Assembly: GCA_023460855.1 (NCBI GenBank)
Contig: JAEWOS010000012.1
Location: forward strand, 1 to 64,000
Length of the DNA stretch: 64,000 bases
Source: Bacteroidota bacterium
GTDB taxonomy: Bacteria > Bacteroidota > Bacteroidia > Flavobacteriales > Weeksellaceae
Direction: 5' to 3'
The notes below the pieces were generated by a model. It saw only the letters and a program-made list of their open reading frames with translations, was not told where the DNA came from and did no database searches. Shown in pieces: positions 1-7,660 of the stretch (its first letter is position 1; each line of letters begins with the position of its first letter). A program made the translations under genes and the position numbers.

Positions 1-4
1 CAAT

Positions 5-37
5 CTTTTTCGGCGGCGCTGCGCGCCGCCGAAAAAG
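5..37. repeat. GC-rich palindromic repeat element
   Basis: Two perfect 14-base arms (5-18 and 24-37) of the form CTTTTTCGGCGGCG and its reverse complement enclose a 5-base loop. The element is far richer in G+C than its surroundings. The poly-T run leads the stem and the poly-A run follows it, which is opposite to a rho-independent terminator. I recall very similar elements scattered through Chryseobacterium-group genomes, but cannot confirm this here. Function unknown; the element may extend left of the window. Confidence 0.6.
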
Positions 38-126
38 GATATCCGCTCCCATCGCTATTGCAATACAGCACTTCATGATGCAAAAAAAAAGATTTGTGAA
101 AAATAAGCACCTTGAACAATCCTACC

Positions 127-161
127 AAAAAAAAGGAAGCCTTCCAAATAAACTGGAAGGC
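127..161 (-). terminator. Terminator of the 46-residue peptide gene
   Basis: An 8-bp perfect stem (139-146 with 154-161) has a 7-base loop. On the minus strand it is followed by a run of T, read from the A-run at 127-134. It lies 28 bases past the stop of the small gene at 189-329. Confidence 0.65.
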
Positions 162-188
162 GTCGCTTAATTATTTATGCGGTTTATT

Positions 189-329
189 TTACTCGCTCCA
201 TTTGTTCCCAAATTCTGCAGGCGCTAATTGAGTTGCATCAGATTTCATAATCATTTCAGGTATGATAAGGATCATCAAAATTGCCAAAAGTAAAAATGTG
301 ACAGCCCAATATATTTTATTGATTTTCAT
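189..329 (-). CDS. Small single-span membrane protein, unknown function
   Basis: This is a 46-codon reading frame with an ATG at 329. The product starts MKINKIYWAVTFLLLAILM, has one strongly hydrophobic segment (about residues 8-24) and ends in a short polar tail closing in FGNKWSE. A TATATTTG -7 box lies 23 bases upstream and a good terminator lies downstream, so a real short transcript is likely. The positively charged N-terminus suggests an inner-membrane anchor with the tail outside the cytoplasm. There is no cysteine and no lipobox. I do not recognise the family. Confidence 0.6.
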   Translation of the reverse strand: MKINKIYWAVTFLLLAILMILIIPEMIMKSDATQLAPAEFGNKWSE

Positions 330-351
330 TTCTCAAAACATTACATAATTA

Positions 352-359
352 CAAATATA
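352..359 (-). promoter_or_regulatory. -7 box of the small membrane peptide gene
   Basis: TATATTTG on the minus strand matches the Bacteroidota -7 consensus TAnnTTTG. It sits about 23 bases before the ATG at 329. No clear -33 TTG is visible. Confidence 0.45.
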
Positions 360-532
360 GAAAAAACTGTAACTGATGTCCACAGAGTTTTTTTGTAAGA
401 TGTTTTATTTATAATTTTTAAAATAAAAAAAACGATATATATAATATACTTTTTACAAATCGCGTTGGCGGCATTTTTGGTTATGTTCTTTGGCTGGAAA
501 AAGTTGGCCCAATTTTAATGCCTTAATCCTTA

Positions 533-1738
533 ATGAAAGTTATCCCAAAATTTAAAAATTCACCTCATTTCAAAAATTTCTGGCAGGAAGGAAACGGCAA
601 AGAACTTCTCGACTGGTCGGGTTGGCAGCCTTCACTTGATGATTTTGAAAAATTTTCACATCTCTATTATCAGGTGGATTATTTAGCAGATCAGGTGGTG
701 CGCGACACTTATCTGAAACTGCCGTACAACGAAGCTTCTGCGTTAATTCAAAAATATTCGAAAAACGAAATTTCAGAGAACCACGATGCACCGGACAGTC
801 TGAAAAAACTTTTCCTGCAGATGCAGAAAGTTCCGGCCTGGTTTGATCCGGATCTTGCCAACCAAGGCGCTAGTTTTTGTATGCGTTCCGGAACCAATGC
901 TTTAATAGTTCTGCGGGATTTCACTTTAATGGGTGGTTACGATTTTGCTTACCTCAACAAACCGTTGATTTTTACCGGTGCTTTAAAAAAAGGCGCCGTT
1001 AAAAGGCTAAAGGACACGCTCGAATTCTGGATTCACGTTACCCGCGAAAATGGAGTACAACTGTATTCCGAAGCGTATCAGCTCATTGTTCGGACCCGTT
1101 TAATGCATTCATACGCCAGGCTTACAATTAAGAAAAAAGTTCCGCAATGGGATTTCGAAAAATGGGGCGAACCAATTAATCACTGGGACATGATCGCAAC
1201 TTATACCGGATTTTCACTGGTTACGATGCAGGGGCTGAAAAAACTCGGAGTAAAAATTTCTGAAGAAGAGGAACTGGGCGTTTATCATCTGTGGAAATAC
1301 ATCGGTTACCTGCTGGGAATTCCTGAAGAATATCTTCCCGACAACCGACAGCAGGCGGTAGCACAATTGTATTTATGGAGCGCGCTGCAACCGGCAGGAG
1401 ATGAAGATTCCGCTTTGCTCGCTAAAGCACTTCTCGACGAAAATCTAACCAATACCATTTATCCGTTCAAAGTACAGCGAAATCTATTGCTAAAACTTCA
1501 TCAGTCCATGAACTGGTTTATGCTGGACAAAGACATCAACGAAAGACTGAAAATTCCTTACACCGGTCTAGTTTCCATTTTCCCGAAAATGATTCTGTCG
1601 GCAAACCGGATTTCACAGAAAATTTTTGATCTGGAAAAACCTGAAAAGTACAGTAAAATGGTAAGCATCGGCCATAAACAACAAATGAAAGTGCTCGACG
1701 ATTACATTAAACACACACCGAAAGACTTCCATTATTAA
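533..1738 (+). CDS. Oxygenase MpaB / latex-clearing-protein family protein
   Basis: A 401-residue cytoplasmic protein with no signal peptide. The mostly helical sequence carries the family signature RTRLMHSYAR (about residues 186-195), followed by a tryptophan-rich WGEPINHWDM segment. In the DUF2236 family, which includes latex-clearing protein and fungal MpaB, the conserved region around this histidine is associated with haem binding. Length fits the family. It stands alone between the small membrane peptide and recA. The substrate cannot be told from sequence. I am fairly sure of the family but not of any specific reaction. Confidence 0.75.
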   Translation: MKVIPKFKNSPHFKNFWQEGNGKELLDWSGWQPSLDDFEKFSHLYYQVDYLADQVVRDTYLKLPYNEASALIQKYSKNEISENHDAPDSLKKLFLQMQKVPAWFDPDLANQGASFCMRSGTNALIVLRDFTLMGGYDFAYLNKPLIFTGALKKGAVKRLKDTLEFWIHVTRENGVQLYSEAYQLIVRTRLMHSYARLTIKKKVPQWDFEKWGEPINHWDMIATYTGFSLVTMQGLKKLGVKISEEEELGVYHLWKYIGYLLGIPEEYLPDNRQQAVAQLYLWSALQPAGDEDSALLAKALLDENLTNTIYPFKVQRNLLLKLHQSMNWFMLDKDINERLKIPYTGLVSIFPKMILSANRISQKIFDLEKPEKYSKMVSIGHKQQMKVLDDYIKHTPKDFHY

Positions 1739-1806
1739 GCAGGCGCAGTCTTCAAATTTTGCTCCAAAAAATCACGTAAAACATCGCTTTTCCATTTTCA
1801 AATGAT

Positions 1807-1814
1807 TATTTTTG
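1807..1814 (+). promoter_or_regulatory. Possible recA -7 box
   Basis: TATTTTTG matches TAnnTTTG and lies 20 bases before the recA ATG. No convincing -33 element and no LexA-like box are visible in the 95-base gap. Confidence 0.35.
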
Positions 1815-1833
1815 TTAGCAATATATTATTTAG

Positions 1834-2838
1834 ATGAGCACAGCAGAAGATAAAAAAAAGGCACTGTCACTGGTGCTGGAAAAACTGGATAAAACCTACG
1901 GAAAAGGCACCGTAATGACACTTGGTGACGAGTCTGTAGATACTTCGATTGAAGTAATACCTTCCGGATCACTGGGACTTGACATTGCTTTGGGCGTTGG
2001 CGGATATCCGAAAGGAAGAGTCATTGAAATTTACGGTCCGGAATCTTCCGGTAAAACAACACTGACGCTTCATGCCATTGCAGAAGCACAGAAACAGGGC
2101 GGAATTGCCGCCTTCATTGATGCCGAACATGCTTTCGACCGTCATTACGCTTCAAAACTGGGAATTAATCTGGAAGATTTAATTATTTCTCAGCCGGACA
2201 ACGGTGAACAGGCACTCGAAATTGCCGATAACCTGATCCGTTCCGGAGCGATTGATATTGTGGTGATCGACTCTGTGGCAGCACTTACTCCAAAAGCGGA
2301 AATCGAAGGAGAAATGGGTGACAGCAAAATGGGACTTCACGCAAGGCTGATGTCTCAGGCACTGAGAAAACTTACCGCTACTATTTCCCGTACGAAATGT
2401 ACCGTGATCTTCATCAACCAACTTCGGGAAAAAATCGGCGTGATGTTCGGGAATCCGGAAACAACTACGGGTGGAAATGCACTTAAATTTTATGCGTCAG
2501 TACGTGTAGACATCCGTAAAGCGAGTGCACCGATTAAAAACGGTGATGAAGCCGTGGGAAGCCGCGTTAAAGTGAAAATCGTGAAAAATAAAGTGGCTCC
2601 GCCTTTCAAAATGGCAGAATTTGACATTATGTACGGTGAGGGTGTTTCCAAAACGGGCGAAATTCTGGACGCTGCAGTTGATATGGGAATTGTGAAGAAA
2701 AGCGGTTCATGGTTCAGCTACGAAGAAACAAAACTCGGTCAGGGAAGAGATGCCGTGAAAGACGTCCTGAAAGACAATCCGGAACTGGCGGAAGAACTTG
2801 AAACAAAGATCAAAGAAGAACTGAACGCAAAAAAATAA
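1834..2838 (+). CDS. recA: Recombinase RecA
   Basis: A 334-residue DNA-dependent ATPase for homologous recombination. The Walker A motif GPESSGKTT is at residues 68-76 and the Walker B stretch IDIVVIDSVAAL near 139-150. Loop L2 with GGNALKFYASVRVDIR and the NKVAPPF motif follow. The C-terminus ends in the usual acidic and lysine tail (EELETKIKEELNAKK). Length matches RecA from other Bacteroidota. It is a single-gene unit closed by a strong terminator shared with the convergent alkyltransferase-like gene. Confidence 0.98.
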   Translation: MSTAEDKKKALSLVLEKLDKTYGKGTVMTLGDESVDTSIEVIPSGSLGLDIALGVGGYPKGRVIEIYGPESSGKTTLTLHAIAEAQKQGGIAAFIDAEHAFDRHYASKLGINLEDLIISQPDNGEQALEIADNLIRSGAIDIVVIDSVAALTPKAEIEGEMGDSKMGLHARLMSQALRKLTATISRTKCTVIFINQLREKIGVMFGNPETTTGGNALKFYASVRVDIRKASAPIKNGDEAVGSRVKVKIVKNKVAPPFKMAEFDIMYGEGVSKTGEILDAAVDMGIVKKSGSWFSYEETKLGQGRDAVKDVLKDNPELAEELETKIKEELNAKK

Positions 2839-2859
2839 CTGCGTCAGATTTTATGATAT

Positions 2860-2893
2860 AACCGGTGTTGCTGCTGCATCGCCGGTTTTTTTT
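2860..2893 (+). terminator. recA terminator
   Basis: AACCGG (2860-2865) pairs with CCGGTT (2882-2887). The stem is extended by one G-U and one G-C pair and followed by eight T. The T-run overlaps the stop codon of the convergent gene, so the two genes end back to back. Confidence 0.8.
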
Positions 2894-3200
2894 ACAGTTC
2901 ATCCAAAGGATCCCAGAACACATTGCCGAAATTTGAAATCCTGTTTCCGGCTACCCCTACTCCTTCCCTTTTCAATTTAATGGTAAACTTTTCGAGACAG
3001 CTTTCGGTAGTTATTTTTCCACCGGCACCACAAACGCGATGTGCAGGAAAATCATCTCCGTAATTGGTCAGAGCATTTCCAACATGGCGCGCATGATTGG
3101 GATAACCAATTGCTTTTGCAATTGCGCCGTACGTTGTGACCCTTCCTTCCGGAATTAAATCTATCAGTTCAAAAACCTGTTTTCTAAAAAGTGCATTCAT
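2892..3200 (-). CDS. Alkyltransferase-like protein (MGMT fold without the catalytic cysteine)
   Basis: A 102-residue protein of the O6-alkylguanine-DNA alkyltransferase DNA-binding domain family. The winged-helix part has GRVTTYGAIAKAIGYP and the arginine-finger motif ARHVGNAL. The active-site motif PCHR of true methyltransferases reads PAHRV here (residues 52-56), so the acceptor cysteine is alanine. Such proteins (ATLs) bind alkylated guanine, flip it out and flag it for nucleotide excision repair without repairing it. A cysteine three residues downstream (HRVC) is not in the catalytic place. It is cytoplasmic and probably monocistronic, with its start 69 bases from the previous gene. Confidence 0.85.
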   Translation of the reverse strand: MNALFRKQVFELIDLIPEGRVTTYGAIAKAIGYPNHARHVGNALTNYGDDFPAHRVCGAGGKITTESCLEKFTIKLKREGVGVAGNRISNFGNVFWDPLDEL

Positions 3201-3217
3201 AACTAAACGGATTTAGA

Positions 3218-3245
3218 TAAAAAAACGCCCATAAAAATGAGCGCT
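3218..3245 (-). terminator. Terminator of the deoxyhypusine-synthase-like gene
   Basis: The stem AACGCCCAT (3224-3232) with ATGAGCGCT (3237-3245) has a 4-base loop. On the minus strand it is followed by a run of seven T. It lies 25 bases beyond the stop at 3270. Confidence 0.65.
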
Positions 3246-3269
3246 TTAATTATCAACTAATTTTTTAGT

Positions 3270-4244
3270 TTATGAATTTTCAAGAATATACTGGAACATT
3301 AGTGGTGCGCAAATCGTTGCATCACTTTCCACGATATATTTGGGTGTATTGATATCGAGTTTACCCCAGGTAATTTTTTCATTCGGAACTGCGCCGGAAT
3401 ACGAACCGTAAGAAGTAGTGGAATCTGAAATCTGACAGAAATAAGACCAGAACGGAATGTCCGTCATTTCCAGATCCTGATAAAGCATCGGAACCACACA
3501 GATCGGGAAATCACCGGCAATACCTCCACCAATCTGGAAGAATCCAACACCTTTGCCTCCTGAATTTTTAGGATACCAATCGGCAAGGAACGTCATGTAT
3601 TCAATTCCCGATTTCATTGTGGATGGCTTCAGTTCACCTTTAATACAGTAGCTCGCGAAAATATTTCCCATTGTGGAATCTTCCCAGCCCGGCACAACGA
3701 TCGGCAGATTTTTTTCCGCCGCTGCAAGCATCCACGAATTTTCTTTCGGAATTTCGTAGTACTGTTCCAAAACTCCTGACAGAAGCATTTTATACATATA
3801 CTCATGCGGGAAATAACGCTCACCTTTTGCTTCGGCATCTTTCCAGATTTCCACGATATGCTGCTGCAATCTCCGGAAAGCTTCTTCTTCCGGAATGCAG
3901 GTATCCGTAACACGGTTCAGGCCCCGTTCCAGAAGATCCCATTCTTCCTGCGGTGTTAAGTCGCGGTAATTAGGCACTCGCTCATAATGCGAATGTGCGA
4001 CAAGATTCATGAGGTCTTCCTCCAGATTGGCGCCGGTACACGAAATGATATCCACTTTATCCTGGCGAATCATCTCTGCCAGAATCTTTCCCAATTCCGC
4101 TGTCGACATAGCGCCGGCCAGCGTAATCATCATTTTTCCACCATCTTTCAGGTGTGCAACATATCCTTTGGAGGCATCCACCAAAGCTGCGGAATTAAAA
4201 TGCAGATAATATTTTTCTATAAATTCGGTAATCGGTTTGCTCAT
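3270..4244 (-). CDS. Deoxyhypusine-synthase-like family protein
   Basis: A 324-residue protein of the deoxyhypusine synthase / homospermidine synthase-like family, which transfers an aminobutyl group using NAD. Family marks include an N-terminal helical part, SCTGANLEEDLMNLV, the glycine-rich VGFFQIGGGIAGDF and the C-terminal AVPNEKITWGKLD. Lysine 295 in WGK corresponds to the lysine that forms the enzyme-substrate imine in the eukaryotic enzyme. Bacteria lack eIF5A, so the substrate is not known from homology. A good promoter precedes it and a terminator follows, so it is a single-gene unit. The speD operon near 55-61 kb is a second polyamine-related unit in this window. Confidence 0.85.
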   Translation of the reverse strand: MSKPITEFIEKYYLHFNSAALVDASKGYVAHLKDGGKMMITLAGAMSTAELGKILAEMIRQDKVDIISCTGANLEEDLMNLVAHSHYERVPNYRDLTPQEEWDLLERGLNRVTDTCIPEEEAFRRLQQHIVEIWKDAEAKGERYFPHEYMYKMLLSGVLEQYYEIPKENSWMLAAAEKNLPIVVPGWEDSTMGNIFASYCIKGELKPSTMKSGIEYMTFLADWYPKNSGGKGVGFFQIGGGIAGDFPICVVPMLYQDLEMTDIPFWSYFCQISDSTTSYGSYSGAVPNEKITWGKLDINTPKYIVESDATICAPLMFQYILENS

Positions 4245-4262
4245 TGCTGTTTTGGATTTTTA

Positions 4263-4294
4263 CAAATATACTTCTTTTACACGTCCAACAAAAA
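4263..4294 (-). promoter_or_regulatory. Promoter of the deoxyhypusine-synthase-like gene
   Basis: On the minus strand TTTTTG (4289-4294) and TATATTTG (4263-4270) are separated by 18 bases. This matches the Bacteroidota primary sigma consensus, and the ATG follows 19 bases after the -7 box. The -33 part overlaps the terminator of the upstream lipoprotein gene. Confidence 0.6.
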
Positions 4295-4318
4295 CTGCAG
4301 ACCCGTGAAGATCTGCAG
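4290..4318 (-). terminator. Terminator of the curli operon
   Basis: CTGCAGA (4295-4301) pairs with TCTGCAG (4312-4318). On the minus strand the stem is followed by five T. It lies 30 bases past the last gene of the curli operon. Confidence 0.6.
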
Positions 4319-4347
4319 AAAAAAAAACACTTTATTTCACTTCTTTT

Positions 4348-5847
4348 TTATTCCCAGTCCGGCATTTCTGCATTTGTAAACATGGTGGTTCTTGAATAGG
4401 TTCCTGAAGTAGACTGCGAGATTCTGACAATGTTTCGCTGCGAAATATTGTCGTTCGAAGTACTCATCAGAATAATCTCGGAATCATTTGGTGAAAATCT
4501 CGGGTCCAGATCGTTCATTCCGCCAGGTTTCAGGCTGGCCGCAGATAAATCTGTTGCTGTTGAACTTGCAAAATGATAGACAAATACCCTGGAATCGAGC
4601 AGCCTGTAATTCTGATTATTCTGAAAACCGGAAACATCATGTGTGTAGAGTAGCTGGTGTCCCTGAATTGAAAAATTAAGTCCGCCTGCACCACCCTGAA
4701 CATTGGATAGCACTGTATTTGTGACCGTTCCCTGCATATCGATTACAAAAATTTTTGCATTATAGCCATTTGTGTTGTTGGTCTTCAGTGCGATTTTCGT
4801 TCCGTCAGTACTCCAGTCGCATTCTGTGATGAGGCTTCCGTCCGCAGTCTGGTAAAGTAATGATAAACCCGTTCCGTCACTGTTTACCCGGTAAAGTTTA
4901 TCAAAATTCGGGTAAATGAGCTGGCTGCCATTGGAATTCCAGGAGAAATCCATCTCTTCATTCTTGAAGCCGCTAATCGGTACTGTTGTGATTTGCGTAC
5001 TGTTACTGCCGTCTTTATTGCTGACAAAAATCTGATTATTTCCTCCGACATTCTTTATAAAAGCTATTTTGTTGGCAACATTGTTAAACCGCGGCCTGAA
5101 ACTAACCTGAGAACTGCCAGTAACGTTGAAGAGATTATTCCCGTTTTCATCAGAGGAAACGATATAATAATTGCCGTTTTGCTTTCTTGTGTACAGAAAC
5201 CTGTTGGTTGGCACATTAACCACTTTAAACTGAAAAACCGCGCTGTAGACTTTCGGATTCAGCCCGTCATCAGCAATCACCTGCCAAAAATATGTTGCAC
5301 CGTAAATCAAATTATCTACCGTGTGCGATTTGGCGGTTAACGCACTGAATGTCTGCACATTGTTATTAACACTGTTTTTCAGCACCAAATCAAATTTAAG
5401 AGAATCGTTTTCGGGATCTGACGCATTCCACGTAAAATTGACGCTGTTCGGCAAATCAACAGACAGATCTGCAGGCAGTAGCAGTTGCGGCGCTGCAGGC
5501 GGTTGATTACCGTAATTGTCGGTAGCCATTTCTATAGTTACATTCACCGTTTGTCCTTCTGTTGCGAGATTAACAGGATGAAAATTGGTGACATATCCGG
5601 ACAGTTCAGCTTTTAAGGAATAATCTGCGATCGGCACCTGTGAAATTGTAAAATTTCCGTCTGCATCTGTATAAACGGTAGATGTGGTGGGTGCTGTTGA
5701 AATGCGAACACCTTTTATCGGTTTACCGGCTGTTTTCTCTATTACTTTCCCGCTGATTGTTCCGTAGACCGGTACATCTACCAGTTCTTCCCGGCAACTG
5801 AAAACCGTGAGAAACAAAAGGAGGTATAAGATATTTAATATTTTCAT
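4348..5847 (-). CDS. Lipoprotein with carboxypeptidase-regulatory-like domain and beta-propeller
   Basis: A 499-residue exported lipoprotein with a signal peptide ending at lipobox FSC (Cys18). Residues about 28-105 form a carboxypeptidase-regulatory-like Ig fold (ISGKVIEKTAGKPIKGVRIS, YTDADGNFTISQVP). About 115-210 looks like a fibronectin type III module (PPAAPQLLLPADLSVDLPNS). About 215-499 carries TolB/PD40-type propeller repeats with SRDGSN-like motifs such as NKDGSN and NSDGTG. It overlaps the csgG stop by four bases (ATGA), so it is cotranslated with the curli secretion genes. An outer-membrane surface role in fibre anchoring or assembly is an inference from this position. It is the last gene of the operon. 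Confidence 0.75.
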   Translation of the reverse strand: MKILNILYLLLFLTVFSCREELVDVPVYGTISGKVIEKTAGKPIKGVRISTAPTTSTVYTDADGNFTISQVPIADYSLKAELSGYVTNFHPVNLATEGQTVNVTIEMATDNYGNQPPAAPQLLLPADLSVDLPNSVNFTWNASDPENDSLKFDLVLKNSVNNNVQTFSALTAKSHTVDNLIYGATYFWQVIADDGLNPKVYSAVFQFKVVNVPTNRFLYTRKQNGNYYIVSSDENGNNLFNVTGSSQVSFRPRFNNVANKIAFIKNVGGNNQIFVSNKDGSNSTQITTVPISGFKNEEMDFSWNSNGSQLIYPNFDKLYRVNSDGTGLSLLYQTADGSLITECDWSTDGTKIALKTNNTNGYNAKIFVIDMQGTVTNTVLSNVQGGAGGLNFSIQGHQLLYTHDVSGFQNNQNYRLLDSRVFVYHFASSTATDLSAASLKPGGMNDLDPRFSPNDSEIILMSTSNDNISQRNIVRISQSTSGTYSRTTMFTNAEMPDWE

Positions 5848-7235
5848 TTTTCGGAAGATTTGAATAATTCATCAAGATAAAAATTAACCCCGAGGTTGAA
5901 CCTGAGACTCTGATCGTTACGCGTTCCCTGTTTCAGGAAATCCCATTCATCGTCAAACCCGAAATCGAGCTGCGAACCTCCGCGAATGGCTATATTACGT
6001 GTAATAAGAAATTCGAGACCGGCACCGGCCTGCGCTTTCAAAAACATTTTGTCGCGGTACTTCGTGACGCCACCGCCGGCAGAGAAATAAGGACTGAATT
6101 TATTACGGGAAAAAGGCAGATATTCCAGATTGAGTTCTCCAGAAATTCCTCTTCGCCACAAAATCCCCGTATTTTCGAATATATGGTAACTCGCATTACC
6201 ATCCAGATAAATACTTTCGGCAAGCCGGTATTTTAAGCCCAGTTTTCCACCGAAATGATTCTGCGCACGCACATAATCACCACGAATTTTAGTAGCTTCT
6301 GCCAGTCCGTACGCCGACCATTTTCCGCGCACCGGCTCTTTTACGAGATCGCCATAAATCTTGGCGTCATTTATTTTCTGTTCAGAATTATATTTGTCAA
6401 TCAAAGCCGTAAACTGTGTTTTATCCACAATATTGGAATCCCAGACATTGTCCCGAATTCCTTCAACGATCAGTGCGTAAACAGCTTTTTCGATAGCTTC
6501 AGTTACCGCCAGTTGAACCGGCTCATTTTGTGTGATTCCTACTTCAGCTTCCATCAACCGCTCGACATCAATAAATTTAAAAAGGCTTCCATTGATGCTC
6601 GTTGAAAGAATATTTTTCGATGTGTACACAGATTTCAGAACTTCGCCATTCAGGGTAGAAACTGCACGGATATAAACCGTAATGCGGTCCTGACGGTATT
6701 GCGTGGATCCGCCGATTCCGAAATATCTGGCCCCCAAACCGCCTGTCATCACGTTTGTATCATAAGAAATAATACCGCCTTCAAGAATAATTCCTGCGTA
6801 TAAGAGCGGCGGCAGATTCCCTGTATCATCGGTTTTGTTGGGAACGTATTCCTTGCGAGTCGTACGGATCAACTGCCTCTCATTCAAAAGATTTCCGATA
6901 TTTTCCCTTTCGATTGGCTTGAACCAGCGGCTGTCTTCCAGTGCTTTAATCAGAATAGTGGTAGTTCCCTGCGGAACAGCGGTACTCCAGCTCGCACCGG
7001 TTTCAGAAGCTTTATACTGCCCGGTCTGGTCACGGAATTTGTAAACGCCGACAACCACTTTTTCTTTTGGCAGCGGAAGTTCTCTAATCTCGGACGTAAG
7101 CCTGGTAACTTCACCCATTTTCGACTCCGGACTGTTGACCGGAATTTTAACAACTGGACTACAGCCGACCATGCAAAGCAAAGATGCCAGTGCAGCCAGA
7201 GAAATTCTCCGGATTTTGTGTTTTTTTTCTGTCAT
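5844..7235 (-). CDS. csgG: Curli secretion channel CsgG with C-terminal beta-barrel-like extension
   Basis: CsgG forms the outer-membrane pore for curlin export. I place the start at 7235, 13 bases after csgF, because the protein then begins with a clean lipoprotein signal (lipobox MVGC, Cys25). The open frame reaches up to 7280, but that would bury the signal. Residues about 26-280 match CsgG: IPVNSPESKMGEVT, KVVVGVYKFRDQTGQYK, SRWFKPIERENIGNLLNERQ and the amphipathic transmembrane hairpins. The product is 463 residues against about 277 in E. coli. The extra 170 or so residues have alternating aromatic strands with glycine-rich turns (SPYFSAGGGV, FNLGVNFYL) resembling a small outer-membrane barrel. 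It overlaps the next gene by ATGA. Confidence 0.9.
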   Translation of the reverse strand: MTEKKHKIRRISLAALASLLCMVGCSPVVKIPVNSPESKMGEVTRLTSEIRELPLPKEKVVVGVYKFRDQTGQYKASETGASWSTAVPQGTTTILIKALEDSRWFKPIERENIGNLLNERQLIRTTRKEYVPNKTDDTGNLPPLLYAGIILEGGIISYDTNVMTGGLGARYFGIGGSTQYRQDRITVYIRAVSTLNGEVLKSVYTSKNILSTSINGSLFKFIDVERLMEAEVGITQNEPVQLAVTEAIEKAVYALIVEGIRDNVWDSNIVDKTQFTALIDKYNSEQKINDAKIYGDLVKEPVRGKWSAYGLAEATKIRGDYVRAQNHFGGKLGLKYRLAESIYLDGNASYHIFENTGILWRRGISGELNLEYLPFSRNKFSPYFSAGGGVTKYRDKMFLKAQAGAGLEFLITRNIAIRGGSQLDFGFDDEWDFLKQGTRNDQSLRFNLGVNFYLDELFKSSEK

Positions 7236-7248
7236 AAGTGCGGCTTGA

Positions 7249-7653
7249 TTAATTAGGCACCAGAATCTCAGACTGTTCACCTGTGCTCGTGTTCAGAATG
7301 GAAATCAGAAGACCGTTCTGCGACTGTACAATTTCGAGGTACAGGGAACCGAAAAGGTATGTTCCCGGTTTAAGTTCACCGTCACCAAACTCAGAACCGA
7401 AAAGTTTCTGCGACAACTGACTCAGCAATTGCCGGTTTAAACTTTCGGTAAAACTGTCCAAAGAATTCAGGCCGGTAAAACCGGAACCTTTATCATCGTC
7501 GAACTGGTTCTGTGCAGTTGCAGAACTGAGCAGCCACTGATAATTAAAGGTATCACCGCCAAATGCAGGATTGACTGGTTTATATACAAGCTGCTGACTG
7601 TTGAAAAAGCTAAAAGCAAACAACAGCGGTGCAGCACAAAGAAATTTTTTCAT
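7249..7653 (-). CDS. csgF: Curli assembly protein CsgF
   Basis: A 134-residue exported protein with a signal peptide cut near FFNSQ-QLVY. The mature start QLVYKPVNPAFGGDTFNYQW matches the conserved N-terminus of CsgF, the part that plugs into the CsgG pore mouth. CsgF couples the secretion pore to nucleation of curlin on the cell surface. The C-terminal half (LKPGTYLFGSLYLEIVQ...) forms the usual beta region. The gene lies 7 bases after csgE and 13 before csgG. Confidence 0.9.
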   Translation of the reverse strand: MKKFLCAAPLLFAFSFFNSQQLVYKPVNPAFGGDTFNYQWLLSSATAQNQFDDDKGSGFTGLNSLDSFTESLNRQLLSQLSQKLFGSEFGDGELKPGTYLFGSLYLEIVQSQNGLLISILNTSTGEQSEILVPN

Positions 7654-7660
7654 AGGGTTA

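Noticed and set aside
494..518. Short frame just upstream of the MpaB-like gene
   Set aside because: It encodes only about eleven residues, and no ribosome-binding site or attenuator structure was seen. It is probably chance.
7236..7280. Longer N-terminus of CsgG (start at 7280)
   Set aside because: It would overlap csgF and hide the lipoprotein signal that begins at 7235.
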